Part shown: positions 41,526 through 49,945 of the stretch, one piece after another
How the letters are laid out: each line of letters begins with the position of its first letter
Position numbering within the stretch: the stretch's first letter is position 1
NCBI GenBank assembly: GCA_019636015.1
Contig: JAHBYJ010000001.1
Location: forward strand, 1,550,001 to 1,614,000
Direction of reading: 5' to 3'
Length of the DNA stretch: 64,000 nucleotides
DNA from: Parvibaculaceae bacterium
Lineage (GTDB): Bacteria; Pseudomonadota; Alphaproteobacteria; Parvibaculales; Parvibaculaceae
Notes under the pieces: generated by a model
What the model was told of the DNA's origin: nothing
Database searches by the model: none
What the model saw: the letters and a program-made list of their open reading frames with translations, nothing else
Made by a program: the position numbers and the translations under genes

Positions 41526-42296
41526 TCAGTTCCCCTTCTGCGCGGCGGCTTTCACCGCTTCAAGATCGCCGCGCGCCGCCATCGAAAGCGCATTGATATC
41601 GGTCGTGGTTGAAATCATCCGGAAGCCCTGCGCGATGCGGAGCGGCGCGACTTTCGCATTCGACAGGACGGCGGTTGCGACATTCGCCGCGCGGGCCGCT
41701 GCCGAAACTTTTGCGATGGCGGCATCGAAGGCCGGCTTGCCGTCATTGTCGCCGGGCGGTAGGCCGAGCGCGATCGAGAGATCGAAGGGCCCGACGAACA
41801 GCGCGTCGACGCCCGGCACGGCGGCGATTGCCTCGACATTGGCAAGCGCCTCCGGCGTTTCGATCATCGGAATGACGGCGACGCGGTCGTTCGCTTCGAG
41901 AAAATAACCGGGCCCATCCCTCATGCCGACGCGCACCGGCCCAAAGCTGCGGCGGCCCTTCGGTGGATAGAGGCAGGCATCCACGGCGCGACGCGCGTCA
42001 TCGGCCGTCTGGATCATCGGGATGATCACGCCAAGCGCGCCCGCATCTAGGACGCGGCCGATGATGCCGGGTTCGTTCCATGGAACGCGTATGACGGGGA
42101 CGGCGGAGGTGGTATCGATGGCGCGGATCATGTTGAGCGCGGTTTCGTAGTCCATGCAGCCATGCTGCATGTCGACTAGCACCCAGTCGAAGCCCGCGCG
42201 GCCGAGCGCCTCGGCCGTCAGCGGCTCCGGGATCATGCACCAGGCGCCAAGGGTGACCTCGTCCTTCGCCCAGCGCGCCTTCAGCGGCGTTGTCAT
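41526..42296 (-). CDS. hpaI: HpaI-type 4-hydroxy-2-oxoheptanedioate aldolase
   Basis: 256 residues. Class II pyruvate aldolase motifs: [25 protein letters not shown] with catalytic His45 region, [38 protein letters not shown], and [19 protein letters not shown]. Cleaves 4-hydroxy-2-oxo acids to pyruvate and an aldehyde. First gene of the hpaI-hpaH pair; a TGAGTG-N3-TCATAAATGA element at 42341-42360 stands at its promoter. Confidence 0.88.
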   Translation of the reverse strand: MTTPLKARWAKDEVTLGAWCMIPEPLTAEALGRAGFDWVLVDMQHGCMDYETALNMIRAIDTTSAVPVIRVPWNEPGIIGRVLDAGALGVIIPMIQTADDARRAVDACLYPPKGRRSFGPVRVGMRDGPGYFLEANDRVAVIPMIETPEALANVEAIAAVPGVDALFVGPFDLSIALGLPPGDNDGKPAFDAAIAKVSAAARAANVATAVLSNAKVAPLRIAQGFRMISTTTDINALSMAARGDLEAVKAAAQKGN

Positions 42297-42340
42297 GATG
42301 CTTCTCCCTCGTTCCGGTGGCCTGCGGCGACCGAGAAATA

Positions 42341-42360
42341 CTGAGTGACATCATAAATGA
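42341..42360. promoter_or_regulatory. Probable TetR operator at the hpaI promoter
   Basis: CTGAGTGACATCATAAATGA shares 16 of 20 bases with the element at 43226-43245 in front of the divergent operon. It lies 45-64 bases upstream of the aldolase start. Confidence 0.55.
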
Positions 42361-42388
42361 GGGAAGTCAATAATGGCGCAGCCGCGCG

Positions 42389-43168
42389 TCAGGATTTTCT
42401 GCTGCTCGCGGCGCGCGCCGGTGCGGCGGGTTCGGCGGACGGGACGCGCAGCCCGTCGATAGACAGGGCGAGCTTGGTGCGCAGCCGTTTCAGGAAGGTT
42501 GGCTTCGTCACCTGTCCGTTCAGCCAGCCGATAAGGCCCACATAATAGATGCCGAACAGTGCCTCGCCGACCAGGAGGAGGTCGAGGCCAGGGCGGATCT
42601 TTTCCCGTGCATGGGCGCTGGCGATGATGTCGCCGATGCCGCTATAGATGATGCGCATCAGCGAACGCACATCCTCGCGCCGGTCCGGGTTCGCCAGGAT
42701 GGTGATTTCGCGGATGAGCGCGCGCGCCAGCGGTAGATCGCGATTGTGATAGGCCACCATCGCGCCGAACACCTGCATCAGTTGATCGGCAATCGGCGTA
42801 TCGGGCGAAACCTTGCGGAGCGCCGTCTGCGAGGTTTCGATCATCTCATCCTTGAACACCATTATGAGCAGATCCTCCTTGCTCTTCGCATAGAGGAAGA
42901 GCGTGCCCGTGCCGATATCGGCGCGCTCGGCGATCTCCTGCGTTGTCGTATCGCTGAAGCCCTTTGCCGCGAAGAGTTCGCGCGCCGCGGCGAGAATGCG
43001 GTCGAGCTTTTCCTGCTTGTTACGCTCGCGGCGGCCGAGGGGTGAAGCCGTTTCCACCTTGCCTTTCGCTGCGCGCGCTTTGGCCGCCTGTTTCACGCCG
43101 AACCTGCTCTTTCCTGCGAATCCGTAAGAAGCCTCGATATGGCAACAACTTGGCCGATCGTCCTTCAT
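42389..43168 (-). CDS. TetR-family regulator of the aromatic meta-cleavage genes
   Basis: 259 residues from ATG 43168. A basic ~50-residue leader precedes the HTH (RERNKQEKLDRILAAARELFAAKGFSDTTTQEIAERADIGTGTLFLYAKSKEDLL). Position between two catabolic operons and matching operator-like elements at both make it their probable repressor. It likely responds to the aromatic substrate or a ring-cleavage product. The long leader is unusual; ATG at about residue 25 positions is not present, so the start is reasonable. Confidence 0.88.
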   Translation of the reverse strand: MKDDRPSCCHIEASYGFAGKSRFGVKQAAKARAAKGKVETASPLGRRERNKQEKLDRILAAARELFAAKGFSDTTTQEIAERADIGTGTLFLYAKSKEDLLIMVFKDEMIETSQTALRKVSPDTPIADQLMQVFGAMVAYHNRDLPLARALIREITILANPDRREDVRSLMRIIYSGIGDIIASAHAREKIRPGLDLLLVGEALFGIYYVGLIGWLNGQVTKPTFLKRLRTKLALSIDGLRVPSAEPAAPARAASSRKS

Positions 43169-43225
43169 TGTCAATCGCACCCTTCGCAGCGGGGGCAAGC
43201 ATGCCGCTTGACTCGCGGAATAAAT

Positions 43226-43245
43226 ATGAGTGTACTCATAAATGA
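43226..43245. promoter_or_regulatory. Probable TetR operator in the divergent intergenic region
   Basis: ATGAGTGTACTCATAAATGA. Its first 14 bases are a perfect 6-2-6 palindrome ATGAGT-GT-ACTCAT, and the TCATAAATGA tail is repeated at 42351-42360. It lies 55-75 bases upstream of the monooxygenase start and 58 bases upstream of the TetR start. Confidence 0.6.
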
Positions 43246-43299
43246 TCTGAATCACAATCGGTGCGTCGAGGAAGACGCTGCCACAAAGGGGAGAGCGCC

Positions 43300-44775
43300 A
43301 TGGCCGCACGGACCGGCGAGCAATTTCTGAAAGGCCTGAGAGGAAAGCGCGAGATATGGCTCGGCGCCGAAAGGGTGACGGATATCGTCGATCACCCCGC
43401 CTTCGCCGGGGCGGCCCGCGGCCTCGCGGGGCTCTTCGATCTGCAGTACGAGCACGCCGATGACTGCCTGATCCCGGATCCGGAAACAGGCGAGAAGATC
43501 AATGCAAGCCACATGATCCCCCGCTCGAAGGATGACATCCTGCGGCGCCACAAGGCGCTGCAGCGCCACGCCGAATATACGGTCGGCGTCATGGGCCGCT
43601 CGCCGGATTACATGAATGTCACCTATGCGGGCTTTGCCGGCCGCGCCGACGAATGGGGCGCGAATGGCAACGAGCAGGGCGCTGAAAACCTGGTCAACTA
43701 TCAGAAGTTTCTCCGCCGCAACGACATCTCTCTCACCCATACCATCATCCACCCGACCATCGACAAGGCCTCGGGCGATCTCGTCGGTCCGCCGAACGAA
43801 GTGCCGCTGCACAAGGTCGGCGAAACGGAACATGGCATCATCGTGCGCGGGGCCCGCGTGCTCGCGACGCTCGCGCCCTTCGCAGACGAGCTTGCTGTCT
43901 ACCCGGCCCATCCCGTGCGGCCCGACGCGCATGATTATGCGCTCTCCTTCTGCATCCCGATGGATACGCCGGGCCTCAAATTCCTCTGCCGCGACAGTTG
44001 TTCGGGCACGTTGAACGTCCATGACCATCCGCTTTCGTCGCGCTTCGACGAGCAGGATGCCTTTGCGATCTTCGACGATGTGGAAGTGCCTTGGGACCGT
44101 ATCCACATCAACTGCAATGTGCAGGTCTATAATCAGGTCATGTCGACGGGCTGGTTCCCGAATGTCATGCAGCAGACCATGATCCGCGCCCAGACCAAGC
44201 TTGAATTTGCCTGGGGCGTGGCGACGCGCATGACAGAGGCGGTGGGCGGTCTTCAGCCCCCGTCGGTCCAGATGCTGGGCGAACTCTGGAGCTACGGCGA
44301 ATTTGCCCGCTCCTGCATCCAGATGGCCGAAGAGAACGCCTATGAATTCGGCAATGGCGTCTGGTTCCCCCACGGCGCGCCGATGACGGCATTGAAGTCG
44401 ATGCTGCCGACATGGTTCCCGCGTGTGAACGAGATCATCCGGCTCCTCGGTTCGCATAATCTTCTCGCGGCGCCCACGCAGTCGCAGCTCGATAATCCGG
44501 AGCTGCGTCCGCTGATCGACCGCTACATGCATGGCGCAAACGGCATCGACGCAGAAACGCGCGCGCGGCTTTTCCGCCTGGCCTGGGACTTCACGGGCAG
44601 CGCCCTTGGCAGCCGCGGCGAACAATATGAGCGCTTCTATCTCGCCTCCGGTGCGCGCAACCAGCAGGTTGCCCACATGATCGCCGACAGGTCGCGCGCC
44701 GACCGTCTTGTCGACCGCTTCCTGAAGGAAGAAACCGTCCTGGCGCCGGAACTCAAGCTCGCGGAGGCGGTGTGA
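43300..44775 (+). CDS. hpaB: 4-hydroxyphenylacetate 3-monooxygenase (HpaB) family oxygenase
   Basis: 491 residues from ATG 43300 (AAAGGGGAG upstream). HpaB/HsaA-like two-component flavin monooxygenase: MAARTGEQFLKGLRGKREIW, LHKVGETEHGIIVRGARVLATLAPFADEL, SRFDEQDAFAIFDDVEVPWDRIHI and the C-terminal GSRGEQYERFYLASGARNQQ. It ortho-hydroxylates a phenol using FADH2 from a separate reductase; no HpaC gene is adjacent. The product catechol would feed the VOC dioxygenase two genes downstream. Substrate may be 4-hydroxyphenylacetate or another phenol. Confidence 0.87.
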   Translation: MAARTGEQFLKGLRGKREIWLGAERVTDIVDHPAFAGAARGLAGLFDLQYEHADDCLIPDPETGEKINASHMIPRSKDDILRRHKALQRHAEYTVGVMGRSPDYMNVTYAGFAGRADEWGANGNEQGAENLVNYQKFLRRNDISLTHTIIHPTIDKASGDLVGPPNEVPLHKVGETEHGIIVRGARVLATLAPFADELAVYPAHPVRPDAHDYALSFCIPMDTPGLKFLCRDSCSGTLNVHDHPLSSRFDEQDAFAIFDDVEVPWDRIHINCNVQVYNQVMSTGWFPNVMQQTMIRAQTKLEFAWGVATRMTEAVGGLQPPSVQMLGELWSYGEFARSCIQMAEENAYEFGNGVWFPHGAPMTALKSMLPTWFPRVNEIIRLLGSHNLLAAPTQSQLDNPELRPLIDRYMHGANGIDAETRARLFRLAWDFTGSALGSRGEQYERFYLASGARNQQVAHMIADRSRADRLVDRFLKEETVLAPELKLAEAV

Positions 44776-46235
44776 TGAGTGGCAACAGGGTGAAGGTTGC
44801 AGGCGTCGAAGTGTCGACCGATCACTGGATCGGCGGCAGGCGCGTTGCCTCAAAGGAGAAGTTTGCCAATTTCTCGCCGATCGACGGTTCGCATCTCGCG
44901 GATGTATCGGCGGGTGGCAAGGCGGAGGCCGATGCCGCCGTCGAGGCGGCGCGCAAGGCCTTTCCCGCCTGGGCGGCGCTCGGGCCGAAAGGGCGGCTTC
45001 CTTATCTCAAGAAATTCGCCGAAGGCATCAAGGCGCGGGTGAACGATCTTGCCGCGGTCGAGACGATGGACAATGGCTCACTCCTCATGGGCAATGTCCA
45101 TCGTGTCGTACCGCGCGCCGCGCAGAACATCGAGTTCTTCGCCGACTGGGCGCTGACGCTCGATGGCCATTCGATCGACTCGCCCGAAGTCGTGAACCAT
45201 GTGAAATACGATCCGGCGGGCGTCGCCGTTCTCATCACGCCGTGGAATGCACCCCTCATGCTGACCACATGGAAGGTCGGCCCGGCGCTTGCGGCGGGCA
45301 ACACCGTGGTCGTGAAGCCACCCGAATGGGCGCCGCTTACCTGCTCGCTCATGGCTGACATTGCGCATGAGGCGGGCCTGCCGCCCGGCGTCCTCAATGT
45401 GGTGCAGGGCATCGGCGAGGTTGCGGGCGATGCGCTGGTGAACCACCCGGATGTCGACCGTATCAGCTTCACCGGTTCGACCGACACGGCAAAGATCATC
45501 GGCCGTGCCGCCGCAAGTTCCATCACGCCCCTCAGCGCGGAGCTTGGCGGCAAGTCCCCCTTCATCGTCTGCGCCGACGCGGATCTCGATGCGGCCGCCC
45601 AGACCGTCGCCGCGCAATACATGAATGCGGGCCAGGTCTGCCTTGCGGGCACACGCATCATGGTCGAGAGGAAGATCGAAGAAGAGTTCCTGGAAAAGGT
45701 ACGCGGCGCGGCCGCCCATATGGTCGTCGGCGACCCGCGCGACAAGGATACGCGCGTCGGACCGCTCATCCACAAGGAGCATTTCGAGCGTGTGGCAGGT
45801 TTCGTCGAGCGAGCGAAGGCCGACGGCGCCGTACCGCTCTGGGGCGGCAGCCGGGCGAATTTCGGCGAACTCTATTTCGAGCCGACGCTGTTTGCCCATG
45901 TCACGCCGGAACTCGAAATCGCGCAGAGCGAGGTCTTCGGCCCGGTTCTCACCTGGCAGAGCTTCTCGTCGGATGATGAAGTGATCGGGCTGGCAAACAA
46001 TACGCGCTATGGCCTTGCCGGCACGCTCTTCAGCCGCAATGAAAAGCGCGCGATGGACATCGCCTCGCGCGTGACGGCGGGCACCATTTGGGTCAACTGC
46101 TTCTTCATCCGCGACCTTGCGGCGCCCTTCGGCGGCGCGAAGGATTCAGGCCTCGGCCGAGAAGGCGGCACCTGGAGCTTCGACTTCTACACCGACATCA
46201 AAAACATATCGGTCCGCAAGGGATCGTTCGCCTGA
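44775..46235 (+). CDS. hpaE: Aldehyde dehydrogenase, 5-carboxymethyl-2-hydroxymuconate-semialdehyde type (HpaE-like)
   Basis: 486 residues from ATG 44775, overlapping the previous stop. NAD site FTGSTDTAKIIG, catalytic Glu in SAELGGKSPFIV and Cys in NAGQVCLAGTRI. C-terminal PFGGAKDSGLGREGG. Oxidises the ring-fission semialdehyde to its acid. HpaE assignment rests on operon partners (HpaB-like, extradiol dioxygenase, FAH hydrolase); general ALDH identity is certain. Confidence 0.88.
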   Translation: MSGNRVKVAGVEVSTDHWIGGRRVASKEKFANFSPIDGSHLADVSAGGKAEADAAVEAARKAFPAWAALGPKGRLPYLKKFAEGIKARVNDLAAVETMDNGSLLMGNVHRVVPRAAQNIEFFADWALTLDGHSIDSPEVVNHVKYDPAGVAVLITPWNAPLMLTTWKVGPALAAGNTVVVKPPEWAPLTCSLMADIAHEAGLPPGVLNVVQGIGEVAGDALVNHPDVDRISFTGSTDTAKIIGRAAASSITPLSAELGGKSPFIVCADADLDAAAQTVAAQYMNAGQVCLAGTRIMVERKIEEEFLEKVRGAAAHMVVGDPRDKDTRVGPLIHKEHFERVAGFVERAKADGAVPLWGGSRANFGELYFEPTLFAHVTPELEIAQSEVFGPVLTWQSFSSDDEVIGLANNTRYGLAGTLFSRNEKRAMDIASRVTAGTIWVNCFFIRDLAAPFGGAKDSGLGREGGTWSFDFYTDIKNISVRKGSFA

Positions 46236-46247
46236 AGGGAGGCACAT

Positions 46248-47150
46248 ATGGTTCAGGTAACGGAGCTCGGCTATATGGGGCTCGGCGTAAAGAGCCTCAA
46301 GGACTGGAAAGAATACGCAACGAAGATCCTCGCGCTGGAGGTTGCGGATGAGGGCGAGGCGGGCCGCTGCTATCTCAGGATGGACTATTGGCATCACCGC
46401 ATCATCCTGGAGGAAGACGGCACGGACGATCTGAATTTCCTCGGCTTCCGCGTTGCCGGACAGGAAGAGTTCCGCGAGATGTTCCGCAAGCTCACCGGCG
46501 CGGGCATTGAGGTCCGCATCGGGTCGGATGCCGAAGCGGCGGACCGCCGCGTACTCGAGGTGATGAAGCTGAAGGATGCGAGCGGCTTTCCGATCGAGAT
46601 ATTCCATGGGCCGCAGGTGCAGTTCGACAAGCCGTTTCATCCGGGCCGCCGGATGCATGGCCGCTTCAAGACAGGAGAGGGCGGTCTCGGCCACCTCATC
46701 CAGAAGGAAACGGTCGGCTTCCAAAAGACCTACGAGTTCTACAAGCTGCTCGGCATGCGCGGCGGTGTCGAATACCGGATCCCGTTTCCCGGCCTCGACA
46801 AGCCCTTCGATCTCATGTTCCTGCATTGCAATGCGCGCGACCACACGGTCGCTTTCGGTCCGCCCGGCGAGAAGCGCATCAATCACATGATGATCGAGGT
46901 GGAAGAGTTCGACGATGTCGGCCTCACCTATGAGATCGTCCGTCAGGCCGGCATCCCCATCACCATGCTGCCGGGGCGCCATGCAAACGATCACATGTAC
47001 TCCTTCTACTTCATGAACCCGTCCGGCTGGATGTGCGAAGTGGGTTGGGGCGCGCGCGAGGCGACGCATCAGTCGGAATACTACCAGCGCGACACTTACG
47101 GCCACGAACAAAACCAGGAAGTCATGAAAAAGGGGCTGATGGAGGTCTGA
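46248..47150 (+). CDS. Type I (VOC) extradiol catechol dioxygenase
   Basis: 300 residues, two VOC modules. The metal triad is His149 (GGLGHLI), His213 (RINHMMIEVE) and Glu264 (WMCEVGWG), equivalent to BphC His146/His210/Glu260; His198, His247/249 and Tyr254 region fit second-sphere residues. Cleaves the catechol ring meta to the hydroxyls with Fe(II). E. coli HpaD is a class III LigB-type enzyme, so this operon uses a non-orthologous dioxygenase. RBS AGGGAGG precedes ATG 46248. Confidence 0.9.
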   Translation: MVQVTELGYMGLGVKSLKDWKEYATKILALEVADEGEAGRCYLRMDYWHHRIILEEDGTDDLNFLGFRVAGQEEFREMFRKLTGAGIEVRIGSDAEAADRRVLEVMKLKDASGFPIEIFHGPQVQFDKPFHPGRRMHGRFKTGEGGLGHLIQKETVGFQKTYEFYKLLGMRGGVEYRIPFPGLDKPFDLMFLHCNARDHTVAFGPPGEKRINHMMIEVEEFDDVGLTYEIVRQAGIPITMLPGRHANDHMYSFYFMNPSGWMCEVGWGAREATHQSEYYQRDTYGHEQNQEVMKKGLMEV

Positions 47151-47199
47151 CCGCAAGGTCGGCCACGCGCCGCGCATCAAGCAAGCAGGGAGAAGAAAT

Positions 47200-48033
47200 A
47201 TGTCGGTTCTGGAAGGTCCGCGCGAGGAGTGGCGGCGCATTCTGCATCAGGGAACGCCGGTCTGGGTGAAGCCGGAGGAGGGCGGCAGGCTCCGCCTCGG
47301 CGATGGACGAACGGTGGATGAAGCCAGCGCGGCCTATCTGCCGCCCTGCGATCCCACCAAGATCATCTGCATTCATCTGAACTACGACTCGCGGCGCGTC
47401 GAGTTCAAGGCGCCGCCGCTCGTCACGCCGACCTATTTCCAGAAGCCGCTGACGACGCTCAATTCGCATCGCGGCTTCCTCAATCGTCCGGCTGATTGCC
47501 AGTATCTCAACTATGAAGGCGAGATTGCCGCCATTGTCGGCAAGCCGATGCGGAATGTGGCGCCCGAAGACGTCTGGGACCATCTGGCGGGTTTCGCCCC
47601 GGCAAACGATGTCGGCGCGCAGGACTTCCGCGACACGGATGCGGGCTCCATGTTGCGCGTGAAAGGCCAGGACGGGTTCTGCCCTGTCGGCCCCGGTATC
47701 GTGCGCGGCGTCGATATCCGCAAGGAGCGCGTTCGCACCTTTATCAATGGCAAGGTCGTGCAGGACGGGCCGGTGAGTGAGATGACCTTCCCGATCGACT
47801 ACATCTTCGCCGATCTGTCGCGCCACATCACCTTCCTGCCGGGCGATATCGTCTTGACGGGCACGCCCGCCAATTCACGGCCCATGAATATCGGCGATGT
47901 CGTCGAGGTCGAGGTGACGGGCATCGGCCGCATTTCCAACACGGTGCAGGAAACGCCCGCACCCACGCATGATGTTGGTCACAAGCCGACTGATACAGAC
48001 GCGGTGCGCCGCGTGGCACTCGGTCAGTTCTAA
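47200..48033 (+). CDS. Fumarylacetoacetate hydrolase family enzyme (HpaG-like decarboxylase/hydrolase)
   Basis: 277 residues (CAGGGAGAAG upstream of ATG 47200). FAH motifs: KIICIHLNYDSRRVEFK, NYEGEIAAIVGKPMRNV with the metal-binding glutamates, FCPVGPGIV, and DIVLTGTPANSRPMNIGDVVEVEV. In homoprotocatechuate catabolism HpaG decarboxylates and isomerises the product of HpaE. Last gene of the rightward operon. HpaF isomerase is not seen nearby. Confidence 0.87.
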   Translation: MSVLEGPREEWRRILHQGTPVWVKPEEGGRLRLGDGRTVDEASAAYLPPCDPTKIICIHLNYDSRRVEFKAPPLVTPTYFQKPLTTLNSHRGFLNRPADCQYLNYEGEIAAIVGKPMRNVAPEDVWDHLAGFAPANDVGAQDFRDTDAGSMLRVKGQDGFCPVGPGIVRGVDIRKERVRTFINGKVVQDGPVSEMTFPIDYIFADLSRHITFLPGDIVLTGTPANSRPMNIGDVVEVEVTGIGRISNTVQETPAPTHDVGHKPTDTDAVRRVALGQF

Positions 48034-48442
48034 ACTGAGGGGGAAGGTTCGACGTCACTGAAGGCTGGTGGCATACCAGGTTGACGAGCGCCTGCCAGAA
48101 TAACCAGCTTGGTCTATCAAGATGTCTCACGGTGCAGGCGAGCGTCATCGCTTTCGATACGTCATTTTGGCGTTGCCCTGTTTTTCGTCGGCGCGGCGCC
48201 TGTATTGATAACAGTGAAAATCGCGCTCGGACGCATTCCCGGCCGCGACGCGAAGCCAACGGTCGGAACCCGGCAATAGGTCAGGTCGGCCTGACGACCG
48301 GCGATCCAAACCTCGCCGGTCGCACAATACTGGCGTCCCACAAATCCCGTCATCCTTGGTTTAAGCCGAGATCCACTGGCCTTCCGGCATCGGTGGGATC
48401 TCGCAGCATGATGAAAGTCTGGCAACTCGGAGATCAGGGATA
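48034..48442. other. 409-base non-coding stretch; probable recombination scar
   Basis: No convincing gene on either strand. The base composition is more mixed than the flanks (for example TTTTCGTCGGCG and TATTGATAACAGTG). It contains a degenerate dispersed-repeat-like segment (48345-48375) and ends at the start of a truncated SDR gene. Nothing else identified. Confidence 0.5.
48345..48375. repeat. Degenerate dispersed repeat (GTCATCCC...GATCCAC type)
   Basis: CCCGTCATCCTTGGTTTAAG followed by CCGAGATCCAC resembles the short interspersed element with GTCATCCCGG and GGGATCCAC common in alphaproteobacterial intergenic regions. Only one copy is seen in this window and it is mutated. Confidence 0.3.
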
Positions 48443-48496
48443 ATGGAAAACCTGAAGGGAAAGGTCGCCGTCGTCACCGGCGGCAGTAGCGGTGCA
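48443..48496 (+). pseudogene. 5' remnant of a short-chain dehydrogenase gene
   Basis: ATG 48443 begins MENLKGKVAVVTGGSSGA, the standard N-terminus of an SDR through the TGxxxGI cofactor motif. After about 18 codons similarity stops abruptly and the frame enters the antisense of the alpha/beta hydrolase gene. The break near 48496 is a recombination or insertion boundary. Confidence 0.6.
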
Positions 48497-48514
48497 GGTT
48501 GCGGACCGCTCTCG

Positions 48515-49306
48515 TCAGTGCACTGCGGCTCTGGTGTCCTGGGCGGCCTTGTCTATCGTGTCGGCGACGATCTTCGGCTGGGTCATGAAGACCGCGTGAC
48601 TGGCTTCAACCTCGGTGACATTGGCGCCGATGCGCTCGGCCATCGTACGCAGCATGCGAAGGTCGAACGCCTTGTCCTGCGTCGCGATGACGGCCCAGCT
48701 TGGTTTCGTTCGCCAGGCAGCGTTCTCAAGCTTGGTTTCGAAGACCGACAAGGCGATCGGAACTTGTGAATCGCGCAGGAACGCGGCGTCCGCATCGCTG
48801 GCGTCGGCGGCAAAGCCGGCCTTGAACCGCTCCAGGTTTAGGAATCCGAAGCCGTCGCCATGAGCGTCGATGACGAACTCCGGCGGCGCGGTGAAGCCTT
48901 CGTATTGCTGGGCCGTCGTCTCGCCGGCGTCGGGCGACAGCGCCGAGACATAGACCAACCCGGCGACATTCGAGTGGACGCCAGCTTCCGTGATGACGGT
49001 TCCGCCCCAGCTGTGTCCAACCAGAATTGTCGGGCCGTCCTGCCGGTCCAGTACACGGTTCGTCGCCGCAACATCGTCGGCAAGCGATGTGAGAGGATTC
49101 TGCACGATGGAGACGCGATAACCCCGTGCGGTCAGATCGTCATAGACGCCGCGCCATCCCGAACCGTCGGCGAAGGCGCCGTGTACCAGTACGACGTTCT
49201 GTACCGTCTGGGTGTCGGGAATGGGCTGCAAAGGCGCTGCTTTTGCGTTGCTCATCAGAATGGTGGCGATCGCCAAAGCGGCAGTGGTCTGGATGGTGTT
49301 GATCAT
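48515..49306 (-). CDS. Exported alpha/beta-fold hydrolase
   Basis: 263 residues from ATG 49306 (AAGGA upstream). Sec signal peptide (INTIQTTAALAIATILMSNAKA). Fold: VVLVHGAFADGSGWRGVYDDL (oxyanion HG), nucleophile Ser in ILVGHSWGGTVITEAG, acid Asp near IATQDKAFDL and His in VEASHAVFMTQP. Resembles salicylate-esterase/MES-type hydrolases found next to stress regulators. Its 3' end abuts the truncated SDR fragment, so it may have arrived with the insertion. Confidence 0.88.
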   Translation of the reverse strand: MINTIQTTAALAIATILMSNAKAAPLQPIPDTQTVQNVVLVHGAFADGSGWRGVYDDLTARGYRVSIVQNPLTSLADDVAATNRVLDRQDGPTILVGHSWGGTVITEAGVHSNVAGLVYVSALSPDAGETTAQQYEGFTAPPEFVIDAHGDGFGFLNLERFKAGFAADASDADAAFLRDSQVPIALSVFETKLENAAWRTKPSWAVIATQDKAFDLRMLRTMAERIGANVTEVEASHAVFMTQPKIVADTIDKAAQDTRAAVH

Positions 49307-49381
49307 GGCGCTAATCCTTTTTGCGAAGGCGCCAATCATAAAAAATATCCTGCAAAAGGTGCTTTCGAGTTTTGCCGTCAG

Positions 49382-49391
49382 ATTTGCAAAT
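49382..49391. promoter_or_regulatory. AT-rich palindrome upstream of the Lrp gene
   Basis: ATTTGCAAAT is a perfect 10-bp palindrome in an AT-rich 138-base divergent region between the hydrolase and Lrp genes. Candidate Lrp-type autoregulatory site. Confidence 0.35.
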
Positions 49392-49444
49392 CAGGAAATT
49401 TTTTGAATAAAATTTAGAAGTATTCACCGAGTTGAGGGCTATCT

Positions 49445-49921
49445 ATGGAAGATTCTTCCACAAGTGGTTTAGATCGGATCGATATGAAGATTCTGCGCGC
49501 GCTCCATGCGGAGGGTCGGCTGACGAATGCCGAGCTCGCGGCGCGCGTCGGCGTCAGCCCCGCCACCTGTCACCGCCGGACGCGCCGTCTGTTCGATGAA
49601 GGTCACATCACCGGGGTGCGGGCGGAGGTCGCGCCCGCTTCGGTCGGTCTGGGCGCCCTCGTGATGGTCGGCGTCATGCTCGACCTTTCCACGCCTGACA
49701 GCCGCTTCACTTTCGAGAAGGCCGTGCTGAAGATAAAGGAAGTCCTGGATTGCATCCTGGTGGCGGGCGAGTTCGACTATTTTCTGAAAATCCGCGCCCG
49801 CGACATGGCCGATTTCAACAAGCTGCAGGGCCAGACCCTGATCGCCCTCCCGGGCGTCCGGAACACCCGGACCTTCTTCGTCATGAGGGAGGTCAAGGAA
49901 AATGCACGATTGCCCTTCTGA
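49445..49921 (+). CDS. Lrp/AsnC-family transcriptional regulator
   Basis: 158 residues. N-terminal HTH: LDRIDMKILRALHAEGRLTNAELAARVGVSPATCHRRTRRLFDEGHI. C-terminal RAM/ligand domain: ALVMVGVMLDLSTPDSRFTFEKAVLKIKEVLDCILVAGEFDYFLKIRARDMADFNKLQ. Feast-famine-type regulators sense amino acids or similar ligands. Divergent hydrolase gene is the likely target, and autoregulation is usual. Confidence 0.9.
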   Translation: MEDSSTSGLDRIDMKILRALHAEGRLTNAELAARVGVSPATCHRRTRRLFDEGHITGVRAEVAPASVGLGALVMVGVMLDLSTPDSRFTFEKAVLKIKEVLDCILVAGEFDYFLKIRARDMADFNKLQGQTLIALPGVRNTRTFFVMREVKENARLPF

Positions 49922-49945
49922 ACAGTCGGCCGAGGCTCGCGATTT

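Noticed and set aside
48162..48425. 87-codon minus-strand ORF in the gene-free stretch
   Set aside because: Its sequence looks like the translation of a dispersed intergenic repeat (RKASGSRLKPRMTGF), a usual source of spurious ORFs.
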